64,000 nucleotides of DNA, from contig CAJFCJ010000012.1 of assembly GCA_904063045.1 (NCBI GenBank), positions 1,736,001 to 1,800,000 of the forward strand, read 5' to 3'. The DNA is from Dimorphilus gyrociliatus (lineage: Eukaryota; Annelida; Polychaeta; Dinophilidae). Below the pieces are notes generated by a model that saw nothing but the letters and a program-made list of their open reading frames with translations, had not been told where the DNA came from and did no database searches. Position numbers and translations under genes: made by a program. Below are positions 1-13,400 of the stretch, in pieces; the first letter of the stretch is position 1; each line of letters begins with the position of its first letter.

Positions 1-43
1 ATTAAATTAATTTCAAGTAAAATTAATATGTAAAACTACTCAC

Positions 44-324
44 AATCGATCTTTTGCATTCGAAGAAGGCTTGCCTTAAAGCCAAACAGTCATCCGGTAC
101 AGATTCATGCTTTCCTAACATCAAACATTCTTTGGGAGTGTTTTTGTCCTTTACGAAAAAAATATATTTTTAAACCATAATCAATCATTTTTATGGAAAA
201 TGCCTACTCTTCTGACACAGGGGCTTTTTAAAAGACACGCCTTTAAATCTTCTCTCAATCCAGAGCATGCTCTGGCCCTATTCTTCTTTTCCTCTTCAGT
301 TTCTTCTTCGTAATAAGTAGGCAT
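44..324 (-). CDS. COA5: COA5/PET191-like cytochrome c oxidase assembly factor (partial)
   Basis: Two exons, 208-324 and 44-148, joined in phase 0. They give 74 residues starting MPTYYEEE and containing ACSGLREDLKACLL and ALRQAFFECKRSI. This is the twin-cysteine pattern of COA5 (yeast Pet191), a small intermembrane-space protein needed to assemble mitochondrial complex IV. Cysteines at about residues 20, 30, 36, 47, 60 and 70 are visible. Exon 2 ends in a good donor (gtgagt on the minus strand, 38-43), so the last exon, which should encode the short basic C-terminus, lies beyond the left edge. The start is the first ATG and it agrees with the family start. The gene is divergent from the mostly empty stretch to its right. 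Family recognition rests on remembered human COA5. Confidence 0.88.
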
Positions 325-2304
325 ACTGATCTGTTATTGACGATAGTAGATTGCTAGGATGCTCAAGTGTATGCAATTAATTATTAAACATTATCATTTA
401 TTATTTACACAGGAATTGGTAGTTGATTGAATTACACTATCACTTTTAATTTCGGATTTTAGAAAAAAAGAGGCATCAACGAAATAAAGTACTCGTTGAA
501 TACTACAACAGCAGAATCGCAGTAAAAATAAAGTAATAAAATCGGAAAAAAATATTAGAAATATTAGTGCGAAACTATTAAACTAATATTTAACAAACAG
601 TCCAGAAAAAGCAATATTGATTAATTATTTAATAAAGTAATAAGATATTATGATTTCAAAAATATAGCGGAAGTATTTATGAATAATCTGTCGTCTCTTA
701 TGTCAGAAATCGTTACTTAAGAAGTCCTTTCAACTAGCTGAGCACCCATGCTGTCCTTTACAGAAAGTTGTGTTTAGCGTTCTCTTTAATCCATTACGTA
801 ACACGCAAATTAACAAAAGTTAGTTTCGTGACAAGACTTAAAGGCGAATGATATTCAATGCATATTATTGCTTAATAGAATATATAGCTTGTCAAAAATT
901 TAGAATAAATAGCAAAGGACGTAGTATATATTTTAAATATTTAAATAATCATCTAGTATAAACAGTAGAAACGTGATAACGGCCGTAAGATTCTTTTTGT
1001 AATAAATGACTCAATTATGATAGTGAAATATTATATTATGAAAATAAAAAAGAAAGACTGTTTTATGCGAAGAAAAAGCGTGTCTTCAGTAAAAAATATA
1101 GATAAAAAACTTGTATTGTGGATTGGTTGACTGATTAAGAACTCTGTTGAAATGCTTTCTGCAAAAGGAAGTAGGCTAATTAATTATCGTACATAAAATG
1201 TAAACGAGTCAAGGTAATTCAAACGTTCAATAACGTTCAATCTAGGGATCGTTTGTTTGTAAATAATATTTCGTTGCTATTGGAGACAGTGAGCGAGGTT
1301 ATAATAGTTGAAGTTACTAAATATAGATAGCGTCGATTGCAAAAATACTTGTTGAATGCTTTATTAGATGAAATTGCAACTTAGTAACTAAAATTCCCAG
1401 CGTTTCCATTTAATCACGATGTTTACATGTGTAGCCATAGTAATAGTAATTTGTACTCTTTATTTTCCTCTTCTGGCGATCATCAAACGATCTACCTGGC
1501 ACGTTAGTAAAGATAACAAAAATTGCGAGTAGAAGAGTTCCTTTTTAGTTGTCATTCAATATTTGTCATGAACATGTCATCAACAGCATGACACAATTTT
1601 CAACACGTGTCTAGAAAACATGTGATCTTGTATTAAATCATTAAATATCTGGTAGAATATAATAGTAAAAAATACGGTTTACGTTGCGTTACTTCGGTTA
1701 CTAGTAAACAAGAGTAGTATTTTGACGTTGCATTATAGAGATATACGCTTTGTGAAATGTATGATTAAAATTTATTAAAATGGAAAGACAAAATAAAAGA
1801 TTACACCCAAACACGTTAAAATTTAAAAAACAGTGAAAGAAAGGGGGAATAGAATTTATAGAAATACTGTCAAAAATATCTATATTTAGACTAATTATAT
1901 AGATGTTAAGACTGTCTACATAAGCACCGGTGATAAATTAACAAAACAAGCAAAAAACAAGAAAAAAAAACCAAATCAAAATAAACAAAAAACATATAAG
2001 AAGAATGAAAATAAAACTAAAATTCATGTTGGAAAAAGGAACACAAATTTGGAATTTTATTTTCCAGTTGTAGTCATTTATTTATTTAATAATAAACTCC
2101 TTCCTTTCTCTTTTCTTTTATAATTTTGAACAAAATAATTCAGCACAATTTGGCAGTTAAAATTAATAAGAATATACTTTTCTTTTGGATTTGAACACCA
2201 TCGAATTTGGGATATTATTATTGTTTATAACGTTCTTTAATTGTTTATAACATTGTTGTTGTAGTAGTAGTTCTATTGATATTTTAATATAAAGTTATTT
2301 CTTA
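325..2304. other. long intergenic stretch, AT-rich
   Basis: About 2 kb with no exon chain that I can support on either strand. It holds A/T-rich low-complexity sequence and one short membrane-like open frame at 1419-1532, listed separately. It separates the divergent start of COA5 from the 3' end of the 107-aa gene. Confidence 0.6.
1419..1532 (+). CDS. possible 37-aa membrane micropeptide
   Basis: An ATG-to-stop frame of 37 codons. Its first 22 residues are almost all hydrophobic (MFTCVAIVIVICTLYFPLLA), followed by a charged tail with KR, K, KD and E. The layout, one membrane helix then a short basic/polar tail, is that of small integral membrane proteins. However, a chance frame of this length is common in AT-rich DNA, and I recognise no family. 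There is no splice or codon evidence beyond the composition. Confidence 0.2.
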   Translation: MFTCVAIVIVICTLYFPLLAIIKRSTWHVSKDNKNCE

Positions 2305-2628
2305 TCACTTTTCATTGCCTTTTTTAAAATCCGAATTAGGTTGTTTTGTTGCTTGTAAAAACTTTTCGACAAGAAGGATGAAATTTTGGATATCAGAAGG
2401 AGTTGGTGTACCATTAGTCTGCTGTTGTTGGGGCTTTTTTCCAATGAGTTTCCTGTTTATTCTAGCACTTTTTGAAAGAGGCACTGGCCTTGATGGTAAT
2501 TTAAAGATGTGAGAACCATCGCTCTTTGACAAAATTTTATCTGAACTCTCCGAGTCCTTCTTCTCATACGGATGAGGTCTTGCCTTAACGGCTGAGACTT
2601 GAGAACCTTGAGATGCTGTTAACGTCAT
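2305..2628 (-). CDS. hypothetical 107-aa basic protein, single exon
   Basis: A single-exon frame of 107 codons starting at an ATG, with an in-frame stop two codons upstream, so the 5' end is complete. The protein is polar and basic. A central segment rich in K/R/S/P (IFKLPSRPVPLSKSARINRK) is followed by a short glutamine run and a C-terminal stretch (PSDIQNFILLVEKFLQATKQ) that could form an amphipathic helix. There is no signal peptide or membrane segment. I do not recognise the family. A short unstructured adaptor carrying a helical binding motif is possible, but that is only inference. The gene diverges from the MYND gene across 611 bp. Confidence 0.6.
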   Translation of the reverse strand: MTLTASQGSQVSAVKARPHPYEKKDSESSDKILSKSDGSHIFKLPSRPVPLSKSARINRKLIGKKPQQQQTNGTPTPSDIQNFILLVEKFLQATKQPNSDFKKGNEK

Positions 2629-3239
2629 GCTTTACGAGAAAATGAACTATAACGGGCGTTGATTTTGTTCGTACGAGCCGTTGGCAAGTTGCCTATTGGC
2701 AATCGCTTGGAAACAATAAATTTATCTGCCTCTATTAGCAACGCGTCAAAACTGTCCCGTAAGTTTGTTTATTCGCTCACACAGCAACTTTAGTACAAAT
2801 TCAATAGAGAGTATTTAAATGGATTATTAGCATATTTTTACATACAAGTAGGTTCCGCGTAATCTTGAAACTTCGCCAGGTAAACAATCTGATTTTTACT
2901 GTTAACAATCATTGATATATCAATGAAACAATAGAGCGATAATAAATACACTAATCCTTCGTACGAGCTAACCTAATTCTTATATTTTCGCGCGACTCTG
3001 TATAATTTATGATTCAATGCCTAGGGTGCAATAACCAAGGTTGTTATGAAAATTACTTTTCTAACTATGAAGTAAAATTAGTCATGTAATTTACAATGTC
3101 TGTAGTTTCTTTAAAAAAAAACTAATAAAAATTCAAAAGTTTCTCAATAAAAAATAAACACAATTATTAGAATTTAGCAGCTCCATCTAGTACGTCCAAA
3201 AGATATTACTCTGTTCATCGCATTCAATAGATTTGGCAA
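2629..3239. promoter_or_regulatory. divergent intergenic region, 107-aa gene / MYND-Ubl-UBA gene
   Basis: 611 bp between two divergent start codons, so it must hold both promoters. The part near 2640-2760 is less AT-rich than its surroundings. I see no TATA box that I would defend. Confidence 0.5.
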
Positions 3240-3936
3240 ATGAGTTACCCAACTTGGTATTCTTGTAATGTTTGCGGTTCACAGGCAAAAAATCTGAACA
3301 GATGTTCCAAATGCCGCTCGGTCCTATACTGGTAATTAAATAGTAATATGTTTATAAAAGACTTTTGAAAACTTTCTACCTATTTTCACAAGGTTTATAA
3401 TTTTCGACAGCTCTTCAAAATGCCAAAGACAAGATTGGTCTCAACACCGCAATCGGTGCTCTAAAAAGGACGATTCGAAAAATGATACAGACGAATCAGT
3501 TCAAAACAATACCCGATCTTATTTTGTCAATAACCAATTATTCACCGATGCTCCCGAAATCAACAGAGATGAGCCTTTCATTACAATTACATTGAAATAT
3601 AATGGGACGAGAAAGAAAATTGATCTACAAACATCATGGACTTCTTCAGAAATGTTCAAATATATTTGTTCTATTGTGAGAATACCTTTGGACTTGATTA
3701 AACTTATAAACAAAGGAAAAATAATTCGATCCAATAATCTTAAAGATTTCGTTGTTGAAGGTGCAATATTTCAAGTAATCGGGGAATTGATGGAAGACAG
3801 CGAAGGTATCAATCAAAAGGACATTGAACTCCTTATGAAACAGATGAAAGTGGGTTACAACGAATCAGTTAGAACTTTAAGGACGAATAATTTAGTCGAT
3901 GCAATTCTTTTTATCGGCAATAAGGAAACGAATTAA
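3240..3936 (+). CDS. MYND zinc finger protein with ubiquitin-like and UBA-like domains
   Basis: Two exons, 3240-3331 and 3411-3936 (intron phase 2), encode 205 aa. Residues 9-47 form a MYND-type zinc finger: CNVC, then CSKC, then YCSSKCQRQDW and HRNRC give the eight C/H ligands. Residues of about 88-155 read as a ubiquitin-like fold (ITITLKY, then LIKLINKGKIIRSNN, then VVEGAIFQVIGE). The tail at about 163-200 (ELLMKQMKVGYNESVRTL, then NNLVDAILFIGN) has the spacing of a UBA helix bundle. This suggests a ubiquitin-pathway adaptor. I do not know a named protein with this domain order. The MYND call is firm, the Ubl call probable and the UBA call probable. The stop codon is followed at once by AATAAA (3938-3943), and the gene converges on UBE2K with a 106-bp gap. 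Confidence 0.85.
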
Positions 3937-4042
3937 AAATAAAAACAAAAAAAAAACAACGAATTGTTCTAATTTTTTTCTTTTTTTGCTTTAAAAACTT
4001 TTCTCCAACATTTAAATAAAATTGATATTATTGAATTAAAAA

Positions 4043-5060
4043 TTATGGAAGTAAAAACTCCATGGCCGCTTGTAAATCCCAGTTTTTCGATGAGAGTGCT
4101 GTTATTCTAGAATTTTTCTGAAATGGTAGAAAAAAAAACATGAAGTTTTCTTCACAATTCAATAATATTTTATTGATATTATATAATATAGTAATTATAA
4201 CAAACCTCATGAAAACCCATTTCTTGAAGTTGTTTAAGCTTTTCTTCATATTCCTTCATTTTTTCATTACGTGGAGCTGCAAAAATATTATAATGAATAT
4301 AGATATTTACTTATATTTAAATATTGAGCTGTTTTAATTTTTATCCCGCAATAGGCTTCATTACGTAAGTCAATACAGCATTCTCAAATGAAATTTTGCT
4401 TTATGCGAGGATAATTTTTAGGAAAATTCTAAGAATCGGCGGTTTGGGTTTTAATGTTTTATATATAATCAGCGTATAAGAATATTTTACCTTCTGCATA
4501 AACGTATGCCCAAAAAGATGCTGTAGACCTAAAAATCTCGGGGTGTTGTTTAAATTGAGTTGCTACTACAGCATCTTGAGGGTCATCTGGTTCAGCTGCC
4601 GACATTAATGCTTGTAATGACAATAATACAGTTCGCAAAGTCATAGCAGCTGCCCACTGATCCTTCAATATATCCAAACAAATAGCTCCAGTTTGCGAAC
4701 TAATGTTAGGATGCCAAATTTTTGTTAAAAATTTTACCTGTAAGATTAAGATATAAGTATATATTTTTTTTATGAACTGCTCTCACTTTTGGTGGATTGA
4801 ATGGATAGGTTTCTGGGATGACTATATCTAGGGTATATTTTCCACCCTGATAAGGTGTATCTGGAGGACCAATGATTTCCCCTTTCAAATGGGTGAAATT
4901 ATCTTCAAACGGCTCTAATTTTATTTGGCAATTTTTGACCTGTAAAAAGCGTCTTTGTGAGATTATGAAAAAATAGTCTGAATAAAAGAAATATTACTTC
5001 GTCACTCTTTATAACTTCTTTAAATTCTCGTTGAATCCGCGTTAGTGCAATGTTCGACAT
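4043..5060 (-). CDS. UBE2K: ubiquitin-conjugating enzyme E2 K (E2-25K/HIP2)
   Basis: Five exons, 4998-5060, 4787-4939, 4491-4737, 4206-4276 and 4043-4117, encode 202 aa (human about 200). The protein starts MSNIALTRIQREFKEV, carries the UBC fold with IPETYPFNPPK, then HPNISSQTGAICLDIL with catalytic Cys92, and ends in a UBA domain (LQEMGF, then ALSSKNWDLQAAMEFL). The combination of UBC plus C-terminal UBA marks UBE2K. The enzyme transfers ubiquitin from E1 to E3 or substrate and builds K48-linked chains, some of them unanchored. All exon joins keep frame. It starts 238 bp from the divergent PRPS start, so the two probably share a promoter region. Confidence 0.97.
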
Positions 5061-5298
5061 TGTTCTTATATGTTCTCTATATTTCGCCTTATCTGGTAAA
5101 ACTATTTAATTGAGTTGTTTTTATTTTAGAACAGCAAAAATGTGCAAACGTTTGTTGTTTCGCTATTTAAGAGACGTTTCCGGTAGTGAAGACTGGTTAA
5201 AGTCTGAATAACCAGATAGACAGGTACCACATTATTCAGTAGCGCCTCTACCGTCACTCAGTTGATATATCTGTGTAGTTGAGAACACGTGCAGAATC
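5061..5298. promoter_or_regulatory. bidirectional promoter region, UBE2K / PRPS
   Basis: 238 bp separate two divergent start codons. The region has a relatively GC-rich stretch near 5225-5265, including TAGCGCCTCTA, one copy of a motif that recurs in other gaps of this window (see findings). Confidence 0.55.
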
Positions 5299-6968
<1,670 letters not shown>

Positions 6969-7435
6969 AACATAACATGAGCGTAATCTCCTTAATACTT
7001 TAAGGTAATATACAATATTCTTTGAAAAAAATACAGCACCTGTGCAAAACTTATGATTTTGTTTATTGTCAATTTCTTTGTATTAAGTTGTACGGTATTA
7101 GGGTGTAAATTGTAAGTTTCTACTTGTTACTCGTCTCACTGATTAAGCCACTTTAAAGGATGCTGATTTCCTTATATTTTAAATATATATGTATATATAT
7201 ATGCATATATATATTTTGTATATTTGTTTTGATGACTAGATGAGACAGATCTAATAGAAATATTTTCCATAACTTTTTGACGGTATTATTTGATTGATGA
7301 GCACCGCAAAGAAAGGAATTTAAAATCAGACTGCGTAAACGTTTTACAATTTTATCGAACTAAAATCTAATCAATCTTAGCTACATTCAGCTTAAAACTT
7401 TTATAAATATACAATTATGACGAATGCACCTTTAT
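6969..7435. other. 3' flanks between PRPS and the C2CD2L-like gene
   Basis: 467 bp between convergent genes. It contains an alternating AT tract at about 7185-7216 and otherwise AT-rich sequence that is presumably 3' UTR of both genes. No coding signal seen. Confidence 0.5.
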
Positions 7436-10400
7436 CTAAGAAAATTGTTGACGTTGTTGAGGCATAGTTTGATACTGAATGGCATTCGACTGCTGCACGT
7501 AATTGGGAGATGGTTGATTCATATTTTGATGACTGATGTTTTGAACTGGTAAGGGCGATGGCTGAGGACTAGGCCTTGGGCTATACTTGGGCTTACGCGA
7601 AAAAAATTTCTTCAAATTTAAACTAAAAGAAGAACTACGCGATTTGCGTAATCTCTTATCATCATCCATTTGATAAGCTCCTGGTGCATCTAACAACGAA
7701 AAAAAGGCACTTCAATTTGTCCATACTAAAACTTCTATTTACCATATGCACTCTGACTGTCCGAAGGTCGAAGTAAATGGTCCTCTCTAGTCCTATCAGC
7801 ACTCTGAGAACGCTTACCTTTCTTATTAAACCTCCTTCTCAGTGCACTACCTAGTGATCTTTTCTTTTTATGTCCTATTAAGATAAAAAGCAGAATATAC
7901 GTAAAAGAGGGCTAGTAGGAGGAGAATTATAGATTGATACCTCTATCCGAGTGTTGGTCAAAGCTATAAGCCGAAAGACTCTCAATGTCGCGACTATCGT
8001 GCACATTAAGCATTGCGTCGTTTGGGCTCTGAAAAAAAGTATAATTGATTAAACTGATCTTTTGATAACTATAAACTAATCTATTTTCCACACATTTCCC
8101 CTCCCACACCACATAGTAAATATTTAGGAAAAAAGTAATCATATCCTACTTTTCGACGACTGCGCGAAGAATCTCGAGGCTGACAGCATGGCGGGATAAA
8201 GTTAAATTTTTAGCTTTTTTTTTTAAAACAAAAATGTGCATATGTGAATCACTTTGCTAGCTGCCACCAAATTGAAAGACATTTTGATTGACCGATAAGC
8301 GCACTTGGTTTAAAATAATAAAACAAACAAAAAGATAAATTACAGATAAAATGACTGTAGCAACATTGCTTAATAGAGAAGCAGACAACGCTGAAAGCAG
8401 TGTGAAGCAACTTACCAGCCAAAGCATAATAGTCAAGATATTTTAAACGAATGTATAAGAGATATATTATATATTTTTTCCTTAAAGGCATTCTATATTT
8501 AATTATATATTACACGTACTCTAACTCACAAGCATTCATTCGTAATATTAAAGAGAGAGAGAAGAAGATAGCCTAGACAATTGTGTCTCTAAATCCATTA
8601 TTCTCAATTTGCCTTACCCTCTCTTTGACACCTGTTATCACAATCGACGTCTTGGTCGGGGTTTTTGGTCGATTTGACGTGTTTTGTGCTTTCGCTTCTA
8701 GGTGTCTTATAGCCAAAGCGGCAGGATCGTCTGCAAAAATCGAACACTCACCAATGGTGCGGTGTTACTACGTTGCGCGACGCGACCGGGCATCATCGTC
8801 ATTGTGTTCCTCATTGTTGAATCGGCTGGCAGTAGCTGTTGACCCCCAGCTAGGTTAACTGGAAGGTTCGAAGATACTTAATTTGAAAGAAGCGCGCAAC
8901 TAAAAGCAAGAGTTAGTTCGATGCGGTCTGGTTAGTTCCTTTGGGCATGCGCTAGAAGAGGGTAAAAGGGGTGCAGTTAGTTTGGGGACATACCTGTTAG
9001 AGCAGCATCATGAGCTTCTAATAGAGCACTGGTTCTATTAGGTGATTCTGCTGAATAATAATTTTCAGTCTTCTGAATCATCTTAGGGGATTCTAATTAT
9101 TAAAGAACATTCAGATATCATTCAAGGCAATGTAATTATTAACCATGAAAACCCATTGGTGCATGTGTATTCCGTCCAGTTCTGGGCCTTTCGGTAGTGG
9201 TGGTAGTTTGTGTAATCAAAGTACCTCCAGGCGTAACCTGTTATAGAAATTATAAAGTGCCTAATTTATTGTCTTCGACCTTCAATCAAACAGCTGTCCT
9301 ACTTTTGTACATAATACAATATACAGTATATGCATGTGTGTTCACTATACATCTATCTACAAGAGAGAAGTAATTGTGTAAACATATAGCTAACATGAAG
9401 CCAACGTCTGACTGTTGTCGCCTGAAAGGAAAACCACCAGACGGTGGTTGGTCTTGGGTTGTTTTATTTGGAGCATTTTTGTTATTTGTGGTTTATTCCG
9501 GATTTTATGATGTATATCCAATTGTTTTTAAGGAATTACGACAAAGATTTGATGCCCCAGCCCATGAAGTTGCATGGGTTAGTGCTATTAACGAGTCGAT
9601 AAAACTGTTATTAGGTATAATATGTAGGATCGTTGCTGACTGATATTAATAAAAATATAAATATCTCTGTAGCTCCCTTTATAAGCAGCCTTGCTAAGTA
9701 CACTGGAGCTCAAAGTTTGACAGTTTTAGGAGGTATACTATATTCCTTGGGAATTCTGTTCACTGCATTCTCGTCATCCGTAAGGTTATGTTGTCTATAT
9801 TACGGTATTTTCGGAGGTATATAATTACTACTAGAATATTTATTATTTTCCATAAAAGCCACTTTAACGAATTAAAACAATAAATACAATTTCTCCAGGA
9901 ATTGGTGCCTCGATGGCTTTGACATGCTACAATATTGCTATTTCAGAATATTTTGTAGAGAAAAAAGGAATGGCTATTCTATTAATGCACTGCGGAGCTG
10001 GAGTAGGCAGTTTCTTATATAGTCTTCTAATCAAGTACCTGTTCCCTTTTTATGGCTTTACTGGAACACTACTTACATTTTCAGGATTATCTCTCCATAT
10101 ATGTATAAGTGGGATGGTACTGCGACCTATCACTATTCAGCAGAAGAGTTCTTCCATCAAATTTGACATAGAAGTTTTTAAAAACTTAGATTTCAGTTTC
10201 TTCTTGAGTTTTGCATTTTTTGCTTTCATGGGTTCAAATATCTCTTTTGTTTTCTTAGCTGATTTCTCGAGAGAGAAGGGATTTAGCACGACAGATATAG
10301 CTAGTATTTATATTATAACATCGGGAGTAACTTTGCTAATCAGAATTTTGACTGGGCTTATAATTGATCTTAATGGAATTAGGAGACATAGGTCTCTTAT

Positions 10401-13400
10401 ATGCTCTTTTATTGCTTTAGTTGGGGGTATTATTTCTATATTAATAACTTTACGCATGTCCAGTGCGTCGTTCATTATATGTTATGTTGTCTTGGTGACT
10501 TCTATTAGTTTATATTTAACACAGCAAGTCATAGCTATTACCGATAATGTAAAGCCTTATCAAATAGGTGAAGCAATTGGTGTATTGCGATTCATTCAAG
10601 GAGTATCTGTTCTAATTGGGCCAATTTTAGCTGGTAGGCTAAATTTTTCTTATTACTATTTACAAATTTTCTTCTACATTCTAGGCACCTTTCGAGACGA
10701 AACTGGAACTTATTTTTGGTCCCTTATTTTGAGCGGATCATTAATGTGCTTTGGTTCTATTTTTTTTATTATGCATAATATTTTCAGAAGGTTAACATTA
10801 ATTGCGCAATACAGATGCTAATACTTTTGATTGTTCAAGTCACTTTGAAATCAAACGATTGTTCGTTATCTATATACAATTATTTTATACATACGATGCT
10901 AAATATCGATTTTCTTTTATCAAAAAGTATATTGCATGTTACATTCATATATAAAATAATAGAACTCGGTTAAATTTTAAAATACAATAACCCTGACAAT
11001 GGTCATTATACTTGGAGTTTGATACTAAATTCAACACCAGAAATATATCGTTGACATTTCTGTGAGAGAGTTGACTTTTTATAATGTCGAACGAATCTGA
11101 CAAGAGGATATCAACCCCAGATGGTGGTTGGGGATGGATGGTTGTTGTAGGAGGATTTTTTATACTACTGCTTCATGGAGGTTTCTTAACCGCTTATACA
11201 TTTATTTTTACCGAACTTCGAATTCTCTTTCAATCGGGAGCGGAAAGGTTAGCTTGGGCAAGTTCAATAAATAATCTATGCAAATTTCTACTAGGTGGGT
11301 TTATTTACTGCAGCTCTGCTTTAATAATTTTTTTCAACATCTAATATAACATTAGGCCCTGTAACTGGTAGCTTAGTTCAACATTTTGGAACAAGAAAAT
11401 TAAGTGTTTTGGGGGGATTTTTATATGCTGCTGGAATATTTTTGACTGGTTTTGCCAAAACTCCTGAATTTTCTTATATATCATACGGATTTTTAACTGG
11501 CGTCGGTGCAGCCTGTGTCAGTACCTCGTTGTATGTTGCAATAGCCGAATATTTCCATAAAAAGAAAGCACTTGCCATGTCTATTGTTTTTACTGGAGAT
11601 AGTTTTGGTATGATAATATATGTTTTTTTAATTCCAAAACTACTAGAGGAATATGCATTTAAGGGTACTATGATGATTTTAGCTGCATTACTTGGCAACT
11701 TATGTGTGTCTGGTATGCTCTTTAGACCGTTGGAGTATAATAAGCCTGAATTAAAAGTAGAAACTAATGATAAAGAGTCTGGTGATAAGAAGTCGGAAAA
11801 AAATTGGAAGAGAGATTTAAAAGTAACATTAAAGAACTATCGAGAAATAGTGACAGATTTTAAAAAATGTTCATTTATTGCATATTTATTCTGTATATGT
11901 ATCGGCCTAGCCATAAGTCAGTTATTCTTATCTGATTTAGCTTTGGATCAAGGATTAACAACAAAAGACGCTTCATTGGCAATATTAATATCAGCATCTT
12001 TGAACATTTTCATCAGAATTTTAGCTGGTTATTTATTTGATAGAGCGTTTATTAAAAAGTATAGGGAAGTATACTTTTCGTTTATTGGGATTGGTTATGG
12101 AATTTCCCTTGTGACCTTGTCTTTCCCTGTTGGTAGAATATACTTCTATCTAAATTATGCTTTGTTAATGTGCTTTAGTTGTATTCATTATTCTCAATAT
12201 GCAACTGTTCTAACTGATGGTGTTGATCCAAAAAAGTATGGCGAGATTATAGGCCTATGCAGATTTACAAATGGATTAGGGTTTGTTATCGGTCAAGCCG
12301 CCGGAGGTAAGTAAACAAAGAAACTTAAATAAAATAATATTCTAAAAGTATCATGTGCAGGTCGACTACGAGATATCACCGGCTCCTATCAATGGACCTT
12401 TGTTTTAAGTGGGATAGTAATAATAGCTGCAGGACTTGCTTATGTACTGGAATTATGCCTAATATTACTCTGTAAATGTAGAAAAAAACCTTCCGGAAGG
12501 ATTGAAATTTCTACACTAGAAATATAAAATATTTGCTTACCGTTCTTGTTGTATCTATGTGCCTTCTAGGTAAATCATTGTATGCTGTGTTATCATTTGA
12601 TTCCACGAAAAGGAACTGTAGGAAAATTAAAATGATTTAAATTGAAAAATAAAGATAGTGAGAGTAAGAAAGAGAGATAGAGAGAAAGCATTCTTCATAA
12701 TGCGACTATTATAATTACCTCTACAGTCAGTGACCCGCCTTGTCCCTTTGGTTTTCCTGCCAAAGGTAGAATTTGTCTACTGCCTGGTGTTGAACGCAAT
12801 TCATCTACCATAACGAATGCTCTTCCTAAGAAGTCATCTAAGGGAATAATAGTGAAATATATTGGAATATTATATTAAAAAAGTAATATATTCCATTCTG
12901 GTAAGATTGCTTACTGCCTGGATTTTTCGATTTGTCGTATAGTTCAAACCTTAGTTGTTGAGTTGCGTCATTTAAATCGCTAACAAAAAATACGAAATTA
13001 ATAAGAAATATAAGAAAGTTATAAATGTGAAAATGATAATTCATACAAAAGAAAGTGTTCGTCCCAGAAAGGATTGAAAGTATGTTTACAAGCAGAGGTT
13101 GAGTGTTTTTGAGCTGGTTCGTCCATCGATACGATACAGTAAGGATCTGACATACCTATTTAAAAGGACACATGAATGAGCATATGTGTGTATAGATAAG
13201 GAAATTGTATAAGGTTTCATTCCAAGTTTGAAAATTCTCACCAGTATCTATGTCTGAAACGCCAGTTGCCTTAATAACTTTAACCAAAAGCTTTCGGTCC
13301 CTTATAGCAGTCTTTGCCACGTTAAGCGGGTACTGTTTAAAATATGAACATAAACATGACGGTAGGAGGGGTTATCGAATGGGTGTGATTTGTGGTCATC

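Noticed and set aside
8583-8858. Plus-strand open frame opposite the alternative exons
   Set aside because: Antisense to well-phased minus-strand exons of the C2CD2L-like gene; no ATG-led conserved content.
9374-9394. Earlier start of SLC16-type copy A
   Set aside because: The open frame begins with TTG; the first ATG is at 9395. The LARS2 and C2CD2L-like starts were moved to their first ATG for the same reason.
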